From: Echiichthys vipera
Lineage: Eukaryota; Chordata; Actinopteri; Perciformes; Trachinidae
DNA: 64,000 nucleotides
Assembly: GCA_963691815.1 (NCBI GenBank)
Contig: OY829649.1
Location: 32,929,112 to 32,993,111, forward strand
Direction: 5' to 3'
Part shown: positions 59,274 to 64,000 of the stretch, in pieces
Numbering within the stretch: position 1 is the first letter of the stretch
Layout of the letters: each line of letters starts with the position of its first letter
Notes under the pieces: generated by a model
What the model saw: the letters and a program-made list of their open reading frames with translations, nothing else
The model's database searches: none
Told to the model about the DNA's origin: nothing
Program-made: the position numbers and the translations under genes

Positions 59274-59489
59274 GTGCGACGGGGGATGCTCAGCCGGACG
59301 CCCCACCCTCAGTGCAGGGCACCTTGCCGCACTTCATCCAGGAGCCGCAGGACGCCTACATCGTCAAGAGCAACCCCATCAAGCTGCGCTGTCGAGCCAC
59401 GCCCGCCTTACAGATCTTCTTCAAATGCAACGGTGAATGGGTGCATCAGAATGAGCACTTTTCCCAGGAGTATAAGGATCTCAACACTG
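59274..59489 (+). CDS. unc5d: unc5d exon: N-terminus and start of first Ig domain of a netrin receptor
   Basis: A 216-bp internal exon (AG at 59272-59273, GT at 59490-59491), phase 1 at both ends. The first full codon is at 59276; 71 full codons follow. UNC5 receptors are single-pass membrane proteins that bind netrin, and UNC5D also binds FLRT proteins, to direct axon repulsion and cell migration. The exon gives the short linker after the signal peptide, then the first Ig-like domain: LPHFIQEPQDAYIVKSNP at residues 17-34, Cys39 (LRC) and Cys51 (FFKC), 12 apart as in the family, then NGEWVHQNEH at 52-61. The cysteine partners lie in the next exon, outside the window. IFFKCNGEWVHQNEH fits UNC5D better than UNC5B (IYF, QND) or UNC5C (IYF, NSEWVHQK). 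The linker and the stretch after residue 61 diverge, and a duplicate (a/b) label cannot be decided. Confidence 0.88.
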
Positions 59490-60477
59490 GTAAGATAAAG
59501 CTTCGTGGCCTTTTTCCAGACAATGCTAACGTGATATAAGGGGCAGGTTATCCTACCAGCTGATGGTTTGGTATAATCCGTAATAGAGGGCTCACAGCTA
59601 GTGTCGGACACCAGGAACTGAGACGGTGGTGTTTTAATTCTTGGAAAATATCTGCAGGACATTTCTTCTATGTTTACCTTGACGTGCTGTGATTATGGTA
59701 ATGCAGCAGGATTGACTCAGCTGCAGTGGTTTCTTCTGATTACATATTAGAAATGCAGGTGTCTCTCCATGACATGTCACTGAAGCATAAAGCAAGGAAT
59801 CTTTGTCCCTGTGTGTTTGAAATGCAAATCTTGAGAAATGTTAACCTGATCTGTTTTTGGGGGGGACCTGATGATTTGCTTTTTGCTGAACTTGGTGCAA
59901 TTTGGCCAGATGGGGGCGTTATAACTACAAACTTTACATTTTGGCCTGGAACTTTTGAACTATAAGTCTCAGGCACCAATTTGTTAAAATTGATTTGATG
60001 GATTGATTTGCATAATGCTCATTTGCTCTGCATATTCATCTGGGAACTCTCGTTTGGAGATCTTTTGGGAAGGGGCGAAAATCCTGGTTGCTGATTGGAT
60101 AAAACCATCTGTCCGTCACCAACATACGGACCAAAACAACCAATCAGATCAACGAAGCGTATCACGTGCTAACAGCGTCGAGGCAGAGCTCAGCAAGTAA
60201 ACAACATGTGGGTAAAGGATATTTGCTGTTTGTGTAAGGCAAATGTACGGGTGACAGAGTGGTGGTTAAGAATCAGAAGGCTGCTCACGCGCATGATGTT
60301 ACTGGCTTGGGCTTGCACACGGGGGGCGGGTGCCTCTTTCACGACACCCAGCAACGCCTTTGTCCCTCTGACACTAAGAACAGAGACAATGCAGGCAGAG
60401 GGCAGGGTCTCTGCAGGTACACCACACACTTCTAGTGGTTCATAAGTGATGATTGAGATGGATTAAGTTTGTCTTAG
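59490..60477 (+). other. unc5d intron downstream of the exon
   Basis: The donor is GTAAGA. No further UNC5 exon was found; the next one should encode the WCQC part of the Ig domain. The 60000-60450 part includes phrases such as CTGGTTGCTGATTGGATAAA that recur in fish repeats, but no termini were identified. Confidence 0.55.
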
Positions 60478-60481
60478 TTAA

Positions 60482-61020
60482 AGTTTGAATATGTAGAATC
60501 TCAATTAAAAGCTATATATATATATATATTTTTTAATTATTACACCCATGGGGCATTTTGAGGGGTACAGAATGAAAGTGTTGCTTTCCCATAAATAATA
60601 TATATTAAGCCTGAATTAATATTTTAAAAGCTTTGACGGGTATGACAATGACTTTCTGTCCAGCTCTGTTTCCATTGTAGCAGCCAATAGCGTTGGGCAT
60701 TGCGGGTTGCCAGGTTTGTCTGTTGTTGCTACAGAAACAAGGAATCATTTTGAGTTGAGAGCTAGCAGCCAGCTAATGGATTACACACCTATCAAGCGGG
60801 GACTTCCAGTTGAAGACAGGCTAACGTTAAATACTGTTGTGAAATTGTCCAAATTAGTCGTGACCCTGTATGATTCATTACTTGACGTGGCGCAGGCCGA
60901 TCGCTGACACACTCGGCAACGCACCTGGCAACACAACTGCTGGAGTTATTTTTTTGTTGTTGCGACTACGATCTTGAGACACTTGATGGCGGTGTTCTGC
61001 TCATTCTCCGTATTCAACCT
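60482..61020. mobile_element. TTAA inverted-repeat element, copy 4
   Basis: Starts AGTTTGAATATGTAGAATCT and ends ATTCTCCGTATTCAACCT, with exact TTAA on both sides (60478-60481 and 61021-61024). This copy gives the clearest target duplication of the family. A TA microsatellite lies inside at 60513-60529, and a central deletion makes it shorter than copies 1 and 3. Confidence 0.8.
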
Positions 61021-61024
61021 TTAA

Positions 61025-61658
61025 AACATTGTTTTTTAGGATAATTCTACATACTATGCCTTCAAACTAAACAAAGAGGTTGTTTTTCAGGCTCCATGAA
61101 ACTGAACTGGATAGTTAAAATAAGCAAAACGTGACCCGGCCTCCAGAAGATCAAATGTCTAATCCTGGTCGGACTAACATCGTCTGAACTTTATATTAAA
61201 GAGATCACAGCGTTCACGCAGGCTTCCTTGTGAAGTTAATTTTTAAATTATATTAATAATTAATGACTGAAACAAGGTGATGGGAAAAATAATCCTGTCT
61301 ATTTTCAAGTACAATTTCTCATTCGTTTTGTTTTCCTCCGCCAGTGAGAAGCCATTATTAGACTGCAGCCATTGTTCTCTCTGGTAACACCTACTTACAC
61401 CAATAAGAGAAGTACTGTTTCAATCCAGCAGCACAATCGACTAACACGTGCAGGAAGGATGTGTCATTTGGTATCCTAGGCGACAGTATGAAGACCAGAG
61501 CAGATTTTTATTCTGTATTTGATACAAAGCTTTTCTTCACTAACTAAAAACACAGAAAATATCACTTCATTTCATTTCACCGTGCATTAATTTAGCATTC
61601 AACTCTGCATGCAGATGGTTCTCAGGTCCTGACCACAGCTAGTTAGGCTGACCTTCAG
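61025..61658. other. unc5d intron, unique
   Basis: No gene or recognised repeat was found. Confidence 0.45.
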
Positions 61659-61661
61659 TAA

Positions 61662-62259
61662 GGGCGCACTCACACTGTTCCTCTGCACTGTGCCCCGTGC
61701 TTTAGGGTCCTTGTCCCCCCCTCCAGGCCCGTTTGTACTCACACTACCTGGGACTCGGCGAATGCTTCTTGCTGCCAGTTCGTCATCACGCCGTAACACG
61801 TCACACGCATTGATGACATCATGGCGATGCGTGGCTTTGTTTCCAGATCTTTCCGTAGACCTCAGAGTTTTTGTGCGTCTTGTCGACTGTTTTTGAATCT
61901 TTTCATCGACCAAATCTGCAGTAAACACTCCACCTCCGCATCACACCAACGTGAACCTTTCACCGCCATTGTTTTAAATGTCCGTGCATGGTCCGTCCTT
62001 CTTTTTTCTATGTCCCAACAGGCGCACAGGAAATGACCTCAGAACCGCCGTAGACCTCGTGCTCGAACACGTGCGCACGCTCGTGCTCGTACATGTGCAA
62101 ACGTGCTTTACAAAAGCCCACCTCTCTTAGATGGGCCGTGGACGGCAAGCTGGCCGCAGTTATGTGCGGAGCGGGTGCACTCACACTGGTCAAACGCACT
62201 AGACTTTACCCGCAAAAACCTGTTTTGGCCCGGTGCGGAAGGACAGTGTGAGTGCGCCC
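61662..62259 (-). mobile_element. PIF/Harbinger-type element (copy G)
   Basis: The ends GGGCGCACTCACACTGTTCC and GGACAGTGTGAGTGCGCCC are flanked by TAA at 61659-61661 and 62260-62262. The minus-strand SANT-like relic is present with the same frame breaks as the other copies. Both subterminal CACTCACACT motifs are intact. Confidence 0.9.
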
Positions 62260-62262
62260 TAA

Positions 62263-62906
62263 GAATATCAGTGTGGTGGGTTTAAGCCTAAAAGCCAACA
62301 AAGGCAAAGCAGCTTCAGTAATCATAGCTGGGTCAAGCATTATGTGCAGTATGTGCTTTTCTTTTTAAAGCTCCTTGCATTGCTAGATGACATCAGCACA
62401 AATTCAGCTTAGTCATCACACAGAAATATATAGGACTGGTTTTCAAATACTGTTCTGTTGTGAATACTATACCATAAATACCATAATACTATAAAATGGC
62501 AGTAAAACCTCAAGTTTACTGCACGTTTGAATATTTATACGGAAGCTCTGAAGGGTCATACATTACACATTTCCTGTGTTTTTGCTATGATAATTGTTTT
62601 TCAACCAACTTGATTGTCAACAATATTATATTACAATAACATAAATACCTGTACAAGGAGGAGTTTTACAACGTGCACATAAATATACAGATTACAGATG
62701 AATTTCAGAATCAGAAATACTTTAATAATAATAATAATAACAGTCCATAACCAACTGAAATCATCTGTCAGTGTTGTCCATAGTGTTATTCAACATAAGA
62801 GGATCACTTTATTCCGTTTTCTCGTGATAAGATACTTTTCCTTCATTTTCCTGAGATAACGAAAAATGTATTTGAGAGATAATGAATGAAACGTGATCGG
62901 CCTGAG
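62263..62906. other. non-coding DNA
   Basis: No gene was seen. TTTCAGAATCAGAAATACTTTA at about 62703-62724, followed by a (TAA)n run, resembles a reversed 3' end of a fish retroelement. Confidence 0.4.
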
Positions 62907-62952
62907 ATTTCCACCACGACTGACACGTCATACCTCGTGAAGACTTCTCTTA

Positions 62953-63154
62953 GGGCATGTCCATTGCCTCCATACATGTCCAGTGCCAACACCTTTGTAT
63001 GGGCCAAAGTGTCCAAAACCAAGGGAATCGTGCAGGTTTTGGACACTGGTTTTGGACAGCCTGGTCAAACCCTGCACAATTCCCTTGGTTATGGACTCTT
63101 TGGCCCATACAAAGGTGTTGGCATTGGACCTGTATGGAGGCAATGTACATGCCC
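62953..63154. repeat. 84-bp-arm hairpin (foldback)
   Basis: Arms at 62953-63036 and 63071-63154 pair at 78 of 84 positions across a 34-nt loop. The arm contains GGGCATGT, CCATACATGTCC and CACCTTTGTATGGGCCAAAG. The mirrored open frames across it on both strands are a consequence of the symmetry, not genes. It may be a foldback MITE or an inverted duplication. Confidence 0.9.
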
Positions 63155-63162
63155 TGGCGCAA

Positions 63163-63954
63163 CTTAGACTGACTTTAATGATCCCAGACTGGGAAATTAT
63201 TTTGTAACAGCAGTAGTGGGTCAGCAAATAAAACACTTTGTACATAACATGAATAGAATCCAATATGTACATAGTGTATATATACAGTGCACATAAATGG
63301 GCGGCAGTAGTTCAGTCCATAGGTGACTTGGCTGGGAACCGTAAGGTCACTGGTTCGAGTCCCGGTTTGGACCATGTATGGAACGTGGATTGGTGGCTGG
63401 AGAGGTGCCAGTTCATCTCCTGGGCACCGCTGAGGTGCTGTTGAGCAAGGCAATGAACCCCCAACTGCTCGGGGCGCCGGTCACTGGCAGCTCCCTCGCT
63501 CTAACAGGTCCTGTTTGCGCATGTGTGTATTTCGGGCCTGTGTGTGTGTGTAACATGATTAATAATAAGAGTGAAATAATTCAATTTCCCCGTTGCGGGA
63601 TAAATAAAGTAATTCTTCTTCTTCTTCTAAACAATAAACAATAATAATATATACAACAAAATATGGAAAATATACTATAACAATAATAATATATACAAAA
63701 AAACAGTAGAGAGAGCAGAGTTCTGTGTCAGGCAGAGGTGAGAGAGTTATTATATACATATATTATTATTATTATTATTATATACAGTGGTGGAAAGATT
63801 TCCTGTATCTGTTGCTACGACAGCGAAGCTGAAGCAGCCTTCTGGAGAAGCTGCTCCGTTCTCTGACCAGTGTGAGTTGGAGAGGGTGGAGAGGATGATC
63901 CATGATGGAGAACAGTTTTTTCCGTGTCCTCCTCTCCACCACAGCCGTGGTCGA
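63163..63954 (-). mobile_element. retroelement 3' end on the minus strand, split by a SINE
   Basis: GACTTTAATGATCCCAGACT then GGGAAATTATTTTGTAACAG is the reversed terminal signal of a common fish non-LTR element. After the SINE, GATTTCCTGTATCTGTTGCT, AGCGAAGCTGAAGCAGCCTT and TGGAGAGGGTGGAGAGGATG match text I know from the same kind of element. The family name is uncertain. Confidence 0.6.
63298..63633 (+). mobile_element. second tRNA SINE family, full length
   Basis: The tRNA-like head GGCGGCAGTAGTTCAGTCCA has a B box GGTTCGAGTCC at 63352-63362. The body (GGATTGGTGGCTGGAGAGGT, CTGTTGAGCAAGGCAATGAA) leads to a 3' end CCCGTTGCGGGATAAATAAA and a TTCTTCTTCTTCT tail. It is unrelated in body and tail to the SINE at 7594. 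No clear target duplication was found. Confidence 0.85.
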
Positions 63955-64000
63955 TAAGAGAAGTCTTTACGAGGCATGACGTGTCAGTCGTGGTGGAAAT

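Larger units (their letters stand above)
62907..64000. repeat. inverted repeat whose outer arm leaves the window
   Basis: The 46 bases 62907-62952 are the inverse of 63955-64000 with 2 mismatches. The right arm reaches the last base of the window, so its length is unknown. The roughly 1 kb between the arms holds a hairpin, a LINE-like 3' end on the minus strand and a tRNA SINE. Confidence 0.85.

Noticed and set aside
59149..59436. 95-codon frame across the unc5d acceptor
   Set aside because: It reads through the splice site in a different frame from the Ig domain and lacks UNC5 residues.
62928..63272. Mirrored open frames of 70-114 codons on both strands
   Set aside because: They arise from the 84-bp inverted repeat; similar peptides appear on both strands because the DNA is nearly palindromic.
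63298..63372. Possible tRNA gene
   Set aside because: It has tRNA-like A and B boxes but no proper cloverleaf arms, and it continues into a SINE body and tail.

Overview
The window looks like intronic DNA of a teleost fish, probably a percomorph. It holds one recognisable coding exon, on the + strand at 59274-59489. The exon encodes the start of the first immunoglobulin domain of a netrin receptor of the UNC5 family and is closest to UNC5D. It has an AG acceptor, a GT donor and phase 1 at both ends. No exon was recognised in the 59 kb upstream or in the 4.5 kb downstream, so most of the window is best read as one long first intron of unc5d. The teleost assignment rests on the repeat types and is inference.

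The rest of the window is a dense record of mobile elements. (1) A PIF/Harbinger-type family has terminal inverted repeats beginning GGGCGCACTCACACTG and 3-bp TAA/TTA/TGA target duplications. Seven copies are complete (about 585-614 bp) and two are remnants. Most carry a decayed Myb/SANT-like reading frame. (2) A tRNA-headed SINE of about 370 bp has twelve copies, with tails of GAATGA or GGATGG units. (3) A non-LTR retrotransposon (LINE) has seven 5'-truncated copies of its reverse-transcriptase C-terminus and 3' end, and a separate LINE endonuclease fragment lies at 6940-7305. (4) TTAA-flanked inverted-repeat elements make up a family of four copies plus one element of another family. (5) Single copies include a hAT-type element, a 94-bp MITE, a second tRNA SINE family and several probable retroelement 3' ends.

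Layout. 1-3.6 kb is unannotated intron. 3.6-10.6 kb is a repeat cluster (hAT, TTAA element, LINE fragments, SINEs, Harbinger). 10.6-31 kb is mostly unique sequence with scattered Harbinger and SINE insertions. 31.4-37.5 kb holds two minisatellites (16 units of 47 bp, and about 41 units of 37/31 bp) and a SINE split by a LINE. 39-57 kb is the second repeat cluster. 57-64 kb holds the unc5d exon, two TTAA elements, a Harbinger copy, an 84-bp-arm hairpin, and an inverted repeat whose outer arm runs off the end of the window.

The most informative signals are in how the insertions relate to each other. A LINE insertion at 48393-48864 seems to carry about 160 bp of 3'-transduced flank inside one 12-bp target duplication. 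A SINE at 55598-55905 has its empty site preserved in a paralogous copy at 10.26 kb. A LINE lies inside a SINE, and a Harbinger element lies inside another SINE. The SINE and LINE share a 3' tail, which suggests the LINE supplied the enzymes that copied the SINE. I found no new multi-gene system. No RNA gene, CRISPR array or operon is supported; apart from the unc5d exon the only coding sequence is decayed transposon fragments.
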